From: Dyella_B sp035690825
Lineage (GTDB): Bacteria > Pseudomonadota > Gammaproteobacteria > Xanthomonadales > Rhodanobacteraceae
Assembly: GCF_051954575.1 (NCBI RefSeq)
Contig: NZ_JBQCHP010000072.1
Span: 1 to 43,304, forward strand
Length of the DNA stretch: 43,304 nt
Direction of reading: 5' to 3'
Both the position numbers and the translations under genes were made by a program. Position 1 is the stretch's first letter, and the number at the start of each line of letters is the position of its first letter. This document shows, piece after piece, positions 22,938 through 30,443 of the stretch. Below the pieces are notes generated by a model. The model did no database searches. It saw only the letters and a program-made list of their open reading frames with translations, and was not told the DNA's origin.

Positions 22938-22973
22938 GCCGACGGTGCTAGCCCACACCGTCGGCTTTTTTTT
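22938..22973 (+). terminator. Rho-independent terminator, copy 2
   Basis: The 10-bp stem (22938-22947 with 22956-22965) plus T-run is the same as copy 1. It also lies only 17 bp from the stop of the convergent amidase-like gene, so it insulates the two transcription units. Confidence 0.95.
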
Positions 22974-22989
22974 AAAAGCCTGCAGCCGG

Positions 22990-23484
22990 CTACTTCGGTG
23001 GCTTCGTGGACTTGAGCACCCAGAAGCGAACCCTGCTGAATTTCGGCCCCGCCCAGGCGTCCCACACCGTCTTGTCGCCATCGCTCTTGGCGCCCGGCCA
23101 GTTTCCCAGCGCACGCGACATCGAACGAGCATACAGTCCATGCGAGCGCATGATCAGCGTCTTGCCGCCGGACGAGTACGCGTAGCCGCCGGAATCTTTC
23201 ACATCACCCGGATACACCACAAGCACGTGTCCGTTGGGATGGTCCTCGCTGCCGCCGACCACCAGCGCTCCTGCCTTGGCGAGGTCGGCCATTTTGCGAC
23301 TGTCGCTGGCATCCAGCTCTTCCCAGTCATTGCTGCGCGCCAGAAATTTCACCAGATCGTTGGCGACCATGTAGGGCTGACCCGGCACATAGCCCTGAAT
23401 CGCATGCCAGACGAAATTGCTGCAGGAGTGCAGCGAATCAGGCATGTTGTAAGCGGCTTCCAGAACAGTCTTCAATTCCGGCAT
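22990..23484 (-). CDS. Putative papain-like amidase (NlpC/P60/Tae-like), possible antibacterial effector
   Basis: This 164-aa protein has no signal peptide and carries a candidate catalytic Cys21 (LHSCSNFVWHAI) and His86 (NGHVLVVYPG), preceded by a strand ALVVGG. The order C...GxLVV...GHV is that of NlpC/P60 and CHAP cysteine peptidases, including type VI secretion amidases that cut peptidoglycan peptides. Its start overlaps the end of the upstream lipoprotein gene by 13 bp, so the pair is cotranscribed and coupled. Lack of a signal with a periplasmic partner fits an effector/immunity pair, but no secretion genes are in the window. A housekeeping peptidase or a structural hydrolase remains possible. 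Confidence 0.55.
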   Translation of the reverse strand: MPELKTVLEAAYNMPDSLHSCSNFVWHAIQGYVPGQPYMVANDLVKFLARSNDWEELDASDSRKMADLAKAGALVVGGSEDHPNGHVLVVYPGDVKDSGGYAYSSGGKTLIMRSHGLYARSMSRALGNWPGAKSDGDKTVWDAWAGPKFSRVRFWVLKSTKPPK

Positions 23485-24053
23485 GTCATATCGTCCTTGG
23501 TGTATTCGTCGGTAGCGTTCTGCGCGATGTAGGCATGTTGCGCAGGCATCCAGCGCAACACGGGCAAGTCATAATCTCCACCCATCGCAGGGTTGCTGAC
23601 ATGTACGTGGATTTCGCCCGGCATGGCGTCCGTCGATGATCCATAACGCAAGCTCAAGGTGCGCGGCTCGTCGAACGGAAATAGTTCCGGCAAACGCGCC
23701 AGGCAATGGCCATCGGCGTCAACAAGCTGCGGGCGCGGAAAATTCGGCCAGGTTTTTTCGCTGGGGTGATCATCCAGATAGGGTTGCGCGAATATCGTCA
23801 GCAGCCACAGCCTGGGAGGCGTTTTTGCCGATGCCAGCGGACATGCCCTGACATAAGGCTTATAGCTATCCCATGTTGCCGCCAGCGGTCCGTGGTAACC
23901 CGCTTGGGATGGCGGCGCGCACTGCGCCTGGGACAACGTATGGAAGGAGGATGGCGCCGGATGGGGAGATGCCAGGGCGCATGCCGTCAAAGCCGCGCCC
24001 CACACGGCCAGGCTTCCCTTCATTACCGTTGATCTTACAAACTGCCAGCACAT
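23472..24053 (-). CDS. Putative lipoprotein coupled to the amidase-like gene (possible immunity protein)
   Basis: This 193-aa protein is taken from ATG 24053, which has AAGGA seven bases upstream. The longer frame at 24125 lacks such a site. The N-terminus is a signal with a lipobox L-T-A-C (Cys25). The mature part contains several Cys (QCAPP, RACPLASAK, GHCLARL, DDMTCRN) and aromatic motifs (LFPFDEPRTLSLRYG, HVHVSNPAMGGDYDLPVLRW) but no domain I recognise. It would sit in the periplasm or outer membrane. Since it is the first gene of a two-gene unit with the amidase-like protein, it may protect against that enzyme, act as an inhibitor, or be a substrate-binding partner. Confidence 0.6.
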   Translation of the reverse strand: MCWQFVRSTVMKGSLAVWGAALTACALASPHPAPSSFHTLSQAQCAPPSQAGYHGPLAATWDSYKPYVRACPLASAKTPPRLWLLTIFAQPYLDDHPSEKTWPNFPRPQLVDADGHCLARLPELFPFDEPRTLSLRYGSSTDAMPGEIHVHVSNPAMGGDYDLPVLRWMPAQHAYIAQNATDEYTKDDMTCRN

Positions 24054-24154
24054 GCCATGGTCCTTCACGTTATGCAGGCCTACAACTTTATCCGATAACC
24101 CCTCTCCCTGCGCAAGACCATGCATCAGGGCACGCGCCGATGCGCCGCGTCACA

Positions 24155-24460
24155 TCAGTGCAACGTAAACAACTTGTCGAACCCCGCCACGCGCAGCGTG
24201 CCGCGCAAGGCGCTGTTGGCATTGACGATACGGATCTCCGCGCGATCGCCGCCGGCGTGTTCGCGCAGCAGCAGCAGCATGCCCAGCGCGGAGCTGTCCA
24301 TGCTTTCCACTTCGCCCAGGTCGATCACGTAGCTGCGCGATGGCTTGCGTTCGCCCAGGCACGCATCGTGGAAACGGCGGTGCACGCTGAAATCGAAATG
24401 CTGGCCCAGTTGCAGGGTCAGGCAATCCTGCTCGGTGTCGTGTTGTACGTTGAGGCTCAT
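24155..24460 (-). CDS. STAS-domain protein (anti-sigma factor antagonist type), last gene of the che operon
   Basis: This 101-aa single STAS domain has the conserved phosphorylation region VESMDSSALGMLLLL (Ser56/Ser57), as in SpoIIAA/RsbV. Such proteins switch partners when a kinase phosphorylates the serine. It starts 11 bp after the MCP-like gene, at the far end of the large che operon. A second STAS protein opens the operon. No anti-sigma kinase is seen in the window, so its partner may be a chemotaxis component. There is no clear terminator directly downstream. Confidence 0.85.
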   Translation of the reverse strand: MSLNVQHDTEQDCLTLQLGQHFDFSVHRRFHDACLGERKPSRSYVIDLGEVESMDSSALGMLLLLREHAGGDRAEIRIVNANSALRGTLRVAGFDKLFTLH

Positions 24461-24471
24461 GACGGCGTTCC

Positions 24472-25653
24472 TTAGAAGAGTTCGATCTCGCCGGCATCCA
24501 TGCTGTTCTGCAAGGCCGGACCGCGCGAGCGGATGCGGGCCTTTTCGCGCTGCAGCGCCAGGCGCTCGCGGACGCGTTCGGAATGCTGGCGCAATACCTG
24601 TGCATCGAATACTTCGCAGGCCAGCGTCTCGATGTCGCGCGTGGTGTCGGCGGCAATGCCTTGCAGCTCGACCAGTCGCACGCGCGTCTGGTTGAGCAGC
24701 TGGCTCAGGATGTCTTCGAATTGCAGCGAGCGAATGGTGGTGGATACGTCGTTGCCGAGGCCGCGGTTGATTTCCACCACCTGGTCGGCCACCGCGCTGG
24801 TGCGCGCATCGCTTTCGGTGACGTGCGCCATCATGGCGTCGATGTCGCCCTTGGCGGAAAGCGCCACGTTCAAGTCCTGCGAGGCCAGTTCGCCGACCAG
24901 GCCGCGCACCTGCTCCATCGCGATGCGCGCGCGCTCGACGTGGCTGCCGATCTGTTCGTTGAACTGGTTGGAATGGCTGGCGAGATTACGGATTTCACCC
25001 GCCACCACCGCAAAGCCGCGGCCGGCCTCGCCCGCACGCGCCGCTTCGATCGCGGCGTTGAGCGCCAGCAGATTGGTTTCCTCGGCGATGGTGTTGACGT
25101 TCTTCAGCAAGGCGAACACCGCATCCATTTCCTTCGACATGCCGTCGATGCGATAGACGATGCGCAGGCTCTCGCGCGACAGCTGCACGATCAGGCCCAC
25201 GAAATGCTCCAGCAGATCGCCGGTGCGCGCCGCGAAATCCTGCACGGACACGCCGCCGTTCTGCACGTCGATGATCTGCTTCAGCAGCGACTGCTGCATG
25301 CCGGTCTTCTGCGACAGGCCGTCGAAGCCACCGCCCAGTTCGGACACCGCATCGCGCAGCAGGTCCAGCGCCTGATGCAGCTCGCGCGAGGCGTGGCCGA
25401 GCTCGTCGACCAGTGCGCCGCGGATGTCTTCGAGTGCTTCGCGCACCGGCGCGTGGTCGGGCTCGGGCGCCACTTCCACCACGGTGGCGGCGGACAGGCG
25501 GCGGCATTCGAAGATCCACACGGCGCACAGCGCGGTGATCAGCACGGGCGCCAGCCACATCGGATCCCAGACCAGGCACAGCAGCAAGGCAACGAGGCTC
25601 GCGGCGATGCCGATGAACGGGCGTGGCGCGGAGGTGGGCAGGATAGCGGACAT
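24472..25653 (-). CDS. MCP-like receptor without periplasmic sensor, with CheZ-like motif
   Basis: This 393-aa protein starts at ATG 25653, 16 bp after cheB. Two adjacent membrane helices (about 12-50) leave almost no periplasmic loop. A long coiled-coil follows, with the MCP tip at 191-225 (EETNLLALNAAIEAARAG, GRGFAVVAGEIRNLA), so it should join CheA/CheW arrays. There is no HAMP and few methylation-type sites are evident. After the tip lies SLQFEDILSQLL (309-320). Its F-E-D314-x3-Q318 matches the F-Q-D-x3-Q phosphatase motif of E. coli CheZ (Asp143, Gln147). The C-terminus ends GEIELF, nearly the same as CheD here (GEVELF). A dual receptor/phosphatase role is a hypothesis. Confidence 0.8.
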   Translation of the reverse strand: MSAILPTSAPRPFIGIAASLVALLLCLVWDPMWLAPVLITALCAVWIFECRRLSAATVVEVAPEPDHAPVREALEDIRGALVDELGHASRELHQALDLLRDAVSELGGGFDGLSQKTGMQQSLLKQIIDVQNGGVSVQDFAARTGDLLEHFVGLIVQLSRESLRIVYRIDGMSKEMDAVFALLKNVNTIAEETNLLALNAAIEAARAGEAGRGFAVVAGEIRNLASHSNQFNEQIGSHVERARIAMEQVRGLVGELASQDLNVALSAKGDIDAMMAHVTESDARTSAVADQVVEINRGLGNDVSTTIRSLQFEDILSQLLNQTRVRLVELQGIAADTTRDIETLACEVFDAQVLRQHSERVRERLALQREKARIRSRGPALQNSMDAGEIELF

Positions 25654-25669
25654 AAGCGATTCCGATACG

Positions 25670-26767
25670 TCAGGATGCGGCGCGACGTGCGCCGGCAATG
25701 GGTTGATGCGCGAGCACCAGCAGGCGCGCGGCAATGTCTTCGAGCGGCAGTTTTTCGTCGGCGGCGCCAAGCTTCCACGCGGCACCGGGCATGCCCCACA
25801 CCACCGAACTCGCTTCGTCCTGCACCAGCGTCGGCGCGCCGCTCTCGCGCATTTCCAGCAAACCACGCGCGCCGTCATCACCCATGCCGGTCAGCAATGC
25901 GCCGATGGCGGCGGCGCCGATGCTGGCGGCGGTAGAACGGAACAGCACGTCCACGCTCGGCTTATGGCGATTCACTTGCGGACCGTCGTGCAGGCGGCAG
26001 ACATGCTTGGCGCCATCCCACATCACCAGCAGATGCTCGCCGCCGGGTGCGATGTACGCATGGCCTGGCTGGATCGGCTGGCCATCGCGCGCTTCGCACA
26101 CGCGCATGGCCGAGCAGTGGTTCATGCGCGCAGCGAACGGGCCGCTGAAAGCGGCGGGAATATGCTGCGTGATCACGATCGGCGGTGCATCCGGCGGCAT
26201 CGCCTCGAGCACCACGCGAATCGCTTCGGTGCCGCCGGTGGACGCGCCGATCGCGATGATGCGCTGGCTGCCGCGCGTGCCGGGCGATTGCGAGCGCGGC
26301 AACACGGCGTCGGCGGAGAGCCGCGGCGCCACCTCGACCTTCTGCACCTGCGTGTAGGGCCGCGGGCGCGTGCGTGCGGCAAGTTTCACCTTGGCGCAGA
26401 TCTCCTGCGCGCTTTCGGCAAAGCAATTGGCCAGGTCGCTGGACGGCTTGGTGAAGAAATCCACCGCGCCGATTTCCAGCGCGCGCAAGGTCACTTCCGC
26501 GCCGCGTTCGGTCAGCGAGGACACCATCACCACCGGCATCGGGCGCAGGCGCATCAGGTTTTCGAGAAAGGTCAGCCCGTCCATGCGCGGCATTTCCACG
26601 TCCAGCGTAAGCACGTCCGGATTGAGCTGTTTGATCTTTTCGCGCGCAATCAGCGGATCGGCGGCCGCGCCGACCACCTCGATGCCCGGATCAGAATCGA
26701 GCATGGCCGACAGGAGCTTGCGCACCAGGGCGGAATCATCGACGACCAGGACACGAACTTTTTCCAT
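25670..26767 (-). CDS. cheB: Chemotaxis response regulator protein-glutamate methylesterase CheB
   Basis: This 365-aa protein removes methyl groups from receptor glutamates (and deamidates glutamines) during adaptation. It has an N-terminal receiver domain with the phosphorylated Asp56 (LTLDVEMPRMDG), a linker and a C-terminal esterase domain. The catalytic Ser is 176 (ASTGGTEA), His is 202 (TQHIP) and Asp is 298 (MGDDGARG). The start at 26767 is the receiver's MEKVRVLVVDDS. It is separated from cheD by a 160-bp gap holding a pair of palindromic repeats, which may create differential expression within the operon. Confidence 0.96.
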   Translation of the reverse strand: MEKVRVLVVDDSALVRKLLSAMLDSDPGIEVVGAAADPLIAREKIKQLNPDVLTLDVEMPRMDGLTFLENLMRLRPMPVVMVSSLTERGAEVTLRALEIGAVDFFTKPSSDLANCFAESAQEICAKVKLAARTRPRPYTQVQKVEVAPRLSADAVLPRSQSPGTRGSQRIIAIGASTGGTEAIRVVLEAMPPDAPPIVITQHIPAAFSGPFAARMNHCSAMRVCEARDGQPIQPGHAYIAPGGEHLLVMWDGAKHVCRLHDGPQVNRHKPSVDVLFRSTAASIGAAAIGALLTGMGDDGARGLLEMRESGAPTLVQDEASSVVWGMPGAAWKLGAADEKLPLEDIAARLLVLAHQPIAGARRAAS

Positions 26768-26800
26768 TACCGCTTTCTCGCTGTGTGCTTCGTTAGTCTT

Positions 26801-26910
26801 TCCCCTCCCTCTGCATGCAGGGGGAGGCCGGGAGGGGTGAGCTCTTGCTCTCAAACAGCCAGGCGAAGAGCCTGACCCCACCCCGGCCCTCCCCTGCATG
26901 CAGGGGAGGC
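26801..26910. repeat. Pair of palindromic repeats between cheD and cheB
   Basis: Two copies of the TCCCCT...TGCATGCA...AGGGGA family (about 26801-26840 and 26875-26910) face each other around CTCTTGCTCTC. They fill the whole cheD-cheB gap. The transcript would carry stable hairpins here, so reduced downstream expression or mRNA stabilisation is possible. Confidence 0.8.
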
Positions 26911-26928
26911 AGTCAGAAGTGGAGTTCT

Positions 26929-27585
26929 CTAAAACAGCTCCACCTCACCCTTTATCGGATCGTTCGCCAAACGCTTGAGGTAGCGCTGCTCGTTGGCCGC
27001 CAATTCCGCGTCGCGCTGGCTGCGCAGTTGCCTTACGCGAACCCTTCCGCTGGACGGGAAATACTGCAACTGGCGCGGATAGATGTCGCCCACGTCCGCC
27101 GCCACCACCGGCAGGCCTTCGGTTTCCAGATAGCGTTTGACGAAGGCGATGTTGCGCTGGCCCACGTCGGTCATCTGGGTCAGCACGCGGCCGCCGCCGA
27201 AGATCTTCACGGTCAGCGATTCACGCCTGCCGCCGGCCTTCAGCACGGCGTTGATCAGCTGCTCCATGGCGTCGCTGCCGTAGCGCGCCGCGCGGCCCAC
27301 GGCGACCGACCAATCGTTGCGTTCGCCGCTCATCGGCTCGGGCAACATGAAATGATTCATGCCGCCGATGCCGCGATCGTTATCGCGAATGCAGGCCGAT
27401 ACGCACGAGCCGAGCACGGTGGAGATCATTTCCTCCTGCGCGCTCACGTAGAACTCGCCAGGCAGGACCTTCACCGTCATGCAGTTGTGGGTGGGATCCC
27501 AGAATCGGCGCATGTGCTCGAACCCGGGCAGGACGGGCGCGTTGACGTTCGGTGCAACGGCGAGGCCTCGCACGGGGGCGGTCAT
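26929..27585 (-). CDS. cheD: Chemoreceptor glutamine deamidase CheD
   Basis: This 218-aa protein deamidates receptor glutamines. The active-site Cys is 61 (STVLGSCVSACIRD) and His is 78 (GGMNHFMLP), in the usual arrangement, followed by the conserved KIFGGG strand. It starts at ATG 27585, overlapping the cheR stop (ATGA). The protein ends DPIKGEVELF. The last six residues are nearly identical to those of the MCP-like protein at the operon's end (GEIELF), which suggests a shared docking peptide. The Cys and His placement matches the characterised Thermotoga CheD. Confidence 0.94.
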   Translation of the reverse strand: MTAPVRGLAVAPNVNAPVLPGFEHMRRFWDPTHNCMTVKVLPGEFYVSAQEEMISTVLGSCVSACIRDNDRGIGGMNHFMLPEPMSGERNDWSVAVGRAARYGSDAMEQLINAVLKAGGRRESLTVKIFGGGRVLTQMTDVGQRNIAFVKRYLETEGLPVVAADVGDIYPRQLQYFPSSGRVRVRQLRSQRDAELAANEQRYLKRLANDPIKGEVELF

Positions 27586-28460
27586 GACACGCGCTTCCGG
27601 TAGACGGTGCGGCCGACCAGGTCGAACGCATCGCTCAAGCCGTGCATCGATTCGGAATGGCCCAGGAACAGATAGCCGCCCGGTACCAGCAGCCCCGCGT
27701 AGCGTTCGAACAGACGCTGCTTGGTCGGCTTGTCGAAATAGATCACCACATTGCGGCAGAAAATGGCGTCGAACGGCCCGCGCATCGGCCAGTCGTGCAG
27801 CAGGTTGAGCGGCTGGATGGTGACCAGCTCGCGCAGACGCTGATGCACGCAGGCGTAGCCTTCGTACTGGCCTTCGCCGCGCAGGAACCAGCGGCGGCGG
27901 CGTTCGGTGCTGACACCTTCCATGCGATCGAGCGCGTACATGCCTGCTTGCGCGTGTTCCAATGCCTGTGGCGAAAGATCGGTGGCGAGAATGCGCGCAT
28001 CGACATGGCTGCCGGTGCGCTCCAGCGCTTCGGCCAATACCATCGCCAGCGCGTAAGGCTCTTCGCCTGTCGCGCAGCCGGCCGACCAGATGCGCAGCCG
28101 GCCGCCGTGCTTCTTTTCTTCCAGCCAGCGCGGCAGCAATTGCTCCACCAGCAGGTCGTAGTGATGCATTTCGCGGAAAAACGCCGTGACATTGGTACTG
28201 ATCGCGCTGGCCAGCTCGCCCAGTTCGGCATCCGGATCCTTGCGCAAGAGCTCGCAATAGCTGGCGAATTCCTTCAGGCCCAGCGCGCGCAGCCGGCGCA
28301 GCAGGCGGCCTTGTACGAGCTGGCGTTTTTGTTCGCTCAGCGCGATGCCGCAATGCCGGTAGACAAAATCGCGCAGGAACTGGAACTCCGCATCGCCGAG
28401 CAGCGGGCCACCGCCGTTTGCGACGACCGCGCCGAAATTCGAAACAGCTGCCGTCGTCAT
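27582..28460 (-). CDS. cheR: Chemotaxis protein methyltransferase CheR
   Basis: This 292-aa SAM-dependent enzyme methylates receptor glutamates. It has a helical N-terminal domain (about 20-90), then the methyltransferase domain with the SAM motif RIWSAGCATGEEPYALAM and the RNVVIYFD region. The length fits the family. It starts at ATG 28460 and overlaps cheD. Upstream is a 248-bp gap before the second MCP gene, containing a long hairpin. One receptor in this operon ends in a W-x2-F pentapeptide, the type of docking site CheR recognises. Confidence 0.96.
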   Translation of the reverse strand: MTTAAVSNFGAVVANGGGPLLGDAEFQFLRDFVYRHCGIALSEQKRQLVQGRLLRRLRALGLKEFASYCELLRKDPDAELGELASAISTNVTAFFREMHHYDLLVEQLLPRWLEEKKHGGRLRIWSAGCATGEEPYALAMVLAEALERTGSHVDARILATDLSPQALEHAQAGMYALDRMEGVSTERRRRWFLRGEGQYEGYACVHQRLRELVTIQPLNLLHDWPMRGPFDAIFCRNVVIYFDKPTKQRLFERYAGLLVPGGYLFLGHSESMHGLSDAFDLVGRTVYRKRVS

Positions 28461-28670
28461 ATGTGCGACTCCTTCCGTCCGGTCGTGTGCGATGTAGCGA
28501 TCGCGTGGCGAAAAATGGCTTGGCTACCCAGTGTCACGACGTTTACCTCGTATCGTTATGAGAGCGAATGGCTTCGCTCCTGCATCCGTCGCGCATGCGG
28601 TCGCGCAGCGTCGATGCCCTTCCCCCTTCGGCTGCGCATCCAGGCAGCCATCACCAAGCGCGTGCCGCTT

Positions 28671-28701
28671 CATGCGCTCCCTGCGTGACAGGGAGCGCAT
28701 G
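28671..28701. repeat. 13-bp perfect hairpin between MCP and cheR
   Basis: CATGCGCTCCCTG (28671-28683) pairs exactly with CAGGGAGCGCATG (28689-28701) across a 5-base loop, seven bases after the MCP stop codon on the transcribed strand. No T-run follows, so it is better seen as an mRNA-stability or processing element than as a terminator. The remaining 210 bp before cheR show no gene. Confidence 0.8.
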
Positions 28702-28708
28702 GGTCATC

Positions 28709-30430
28709 TCAGAATTCCTTCCACACGTCGCTGTCGGCCGTTGCCGGCACGCTGCGGCGCGGCGCAGCCGGCGGCGCGGACTGGCGCACGGCGGCGAACA
28801 CCGCTTCGGTTTCGGCCAGAATCTCGGCTGCCTTCGGCTTGGACGTCACGGACGCTGCCGCTTCCTCGCCCAGGCGGAAGAAGTTCACCTGGCGCGACAA
28901 CTCGCCTGCCTGCTCGTGCATGGCGCGTGCGGCGGCGGAGGCTTCTTCCACCAGCGCGGCGTTTTGCTGGGTCATTTCATCCATCTGCGACACGGCGTGG
29001 TTCACCTGGTCGATGCCGGCCGATTGTTCCTGGCTGGCGGCTGCGATCTCGGCCACGATATCGGTGACCTTCTTCACGCTGTCGACGATGTCGGCCAGCG
29101 CCTTGCCCGATTGATCGACCAGTTCGGAACCCGCGCGCACCTTGTCGGCGCTATCGTTGATGAGCAGCTTGATTTCCTTCGCCGCACCCGCGCTGCGTTG
29201 CGCAAGGTTGCGCACTTCGGTGGCGACCACGGCGAAGCCGCGGCCCTGCTCGCCCGCACGCGCCGCTTCCACCGCGGCGTTCAGCGCCAGCAGGTTGGTC
29301 TGGAAGGCGATTTCGTCGATCAGGCTGACGATGTCGGAAATCTTGCGGCTGGATGAGTTGATCTCGCGCATGGCGGTTACCGCCTGCGCCACCACTTCGC
29401 CGCCGCGCTCGGCCTGTTCGCGCGCACCGCGGGCGAGCTGGTTGGCATGGCTGGCGTTTTCGGCGTTCTGCTTCACGGTGGAAGTCATTTCCTCCATCGA
29501 CGAGGCGGTTTCTTCCAGGCTCGATGCCTGTTCCTGCGTGCGCTGGCTGAGGTCGTCGTTGCCGCGTGCGATCTGCTGCGCGGCAGTGCTCACGGCATCG
29601 GAGCCATTGCGCACTTCGGCGACGATATCCACCAGGCGCTGGTCCATCGTGCCCAGCGCGGTGAGCAGCTTCGCCAACTCGTCGTTACCTTTCACTTCGA
29701 TCGTATGGCCCAGCTTGCCGCCGGCAATTTCGTTGGCGACCTTCATGGCGTAGTTGAGCGCATGCGAGATCGAGCGGATCAACAGCGTGGAACGCAGCAG
29801 TGCGAACAACAGGCCGGCGAGCAGCGCGATGATGGTGATCAAGCGGATGCGCGCGTAGTTCTTCACCTGGCTCTCGAAGATCTGCGCCGCTTCGGCGCGC
29901 TGCGCCTCGACCAGCTTGGACATCGAATCCTGGCGCTGCATCAACAGCGGACGCAACTCCATTTCGACCAGGTCGGACGCACCCGGATCGGCCTGCTTGA
30001 TGGCATCGAGCACGTCCTGCTTGGCCTGCTCGTAGTCCTTGTCGGTGGAGTGCCAGTCTTTATTGGCTGCGGCCACCGCAGGACTCAGCGGCAGCTTGGC
30101 GAAGCGGTCCTTGTAGTCGTTCATTTCCTTCTGATAGCGCTCGTACTCCGCCATCTTCTGCTTCACTTGGTCAGGCTTGCCGACCAGCGCGGCCGCCTCG
30201 CTCATGGTGAGGAAGGACTTCAGCGAATCGCTGCGCACCACATCCAGGTATTGCGAGGGCACCAGTTCGGATTCGTAGATGTGCTGGGTGCCGGCGTTCT
30301 GCTGCGCCATGGAGTACAGCCCGATCGCCGCACCGGCGAGCAGCATCACGCCGAGCAGGCCAACCAGCATGATCAGCCGTGCTCGCACCGTGAGCGATGT
30401 GAACTTGAATGTAGGGAAACGCAATTTCAT
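28709..30430 (-). CDS. Methyl-accepting chemotaxis protein with four-helix-bundle sensor and C-terminal pentapeptide
   Basis: This 573-aa receptor has TM1 at about 16-38, a helical periplasmic ligand domain of the 4HB_MCP type (about 40-195), TM2 (about 197-218), HAMP (about 218-272) and a long signalling coiled-coil. The tip reads LIDEIAFQTNLLALNAAVEAARAGEQGRGFAVVATEVRNLAQRS. Methylation-type segments (SSLEETASSMEEMTSTVKQNAENA) flank it. The protein ends VWKEF, matching the x-W-x2-F pentapeptide that tethers CheR and CheB in enterobacterial receptors. It lies 13 bp after cheW in the operon. The ligand cannot be inferred. Confidence 0.95.
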   Translation of the reverse strand: MKLRFPTFKFTSLTVRARLIMLVGLLGVMLLAGAAIGLYSMAQQNAGTQHIYESELVPSQYLDVVRSDSLKSFLTMSEAAALVGKPDQVKQKMAEYERYQKEMNDYKDRFAKLPLSPAVAAANKDWHSTDKDYEQAKQDVLDAIKQADPGASDLVEMELRPLLMQRQDSMSKLVEAQRAEAAQIFESQVKNYARIRLITIIALLAGLLFALLRSTLLIRSISHALNYAMKVANEIAGGKLGHTIEVKGNDELAKLLTALGTMDQRLVDIVAEVRNGSDAVSTAAQQIARGNDDLSQRTQEQASSLEETASSMEEMTSTVKQNAENASHANQLARGAREQAERGGEVVAQAVTAMREINSSSRKISDIVSLIDEIAFQTNLLALNAAVEAARAGEQGRGFAVVATEVRNLAQRSAGAAKEIKLLINDSADKVRAGSELVDQSGKALADIVDSVKKVTDIVAEIAAASQEQSAGIDQVNHAVSQMDEMTQQNAALVEEASAAARAMHEQAGELSRQVNFFRLGEEAAASVTSKPKAAEILAETEAVFAAVRQSAPPAAPRRSVPATADSDVWKEF

Positions 30431-30443
30431 CAGATTTATTCCT

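Larger units (their letters stand above)
21872..22973 (+). repeat. Tandem duplication of a promoter-gene-terminator unit (period about 589 bp)
   Basis: Unit 1 (21872-22384) and unit 2 (22463-22973) each contain a sigma-28 promoter, a diverged leader ending GTAAGGACTGA-N2-3-ATG, a 120-codon gene and an identical terminator. The proteins differ at 14 residues (about 88% identity), all within the first 87 positions. The last 33 codons and about 70 bases of 3' noncoding DNA are almost identical, differing by very few bases. Confidence 0.92.

Noticed and set aside
24064..24090. Sigma-28-like promoter (TAAAGTTG on the minus strand) before the lipoprotein gene
   Set aside because: At the required 11-bp spacing the -10 is AACGTGAA, only four of eight matches, and it overlaps the ribosome binding site of the gene.
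26929..28353. A 474-aa open frame spanning cheR and cheD
   Set aside because: Only its C-terminal 218 residues are CheD. The rest is an antiphase, Arg/Ala-rich shadow of cheR, and the ATGA junction at 27582-27585 sets the real start.
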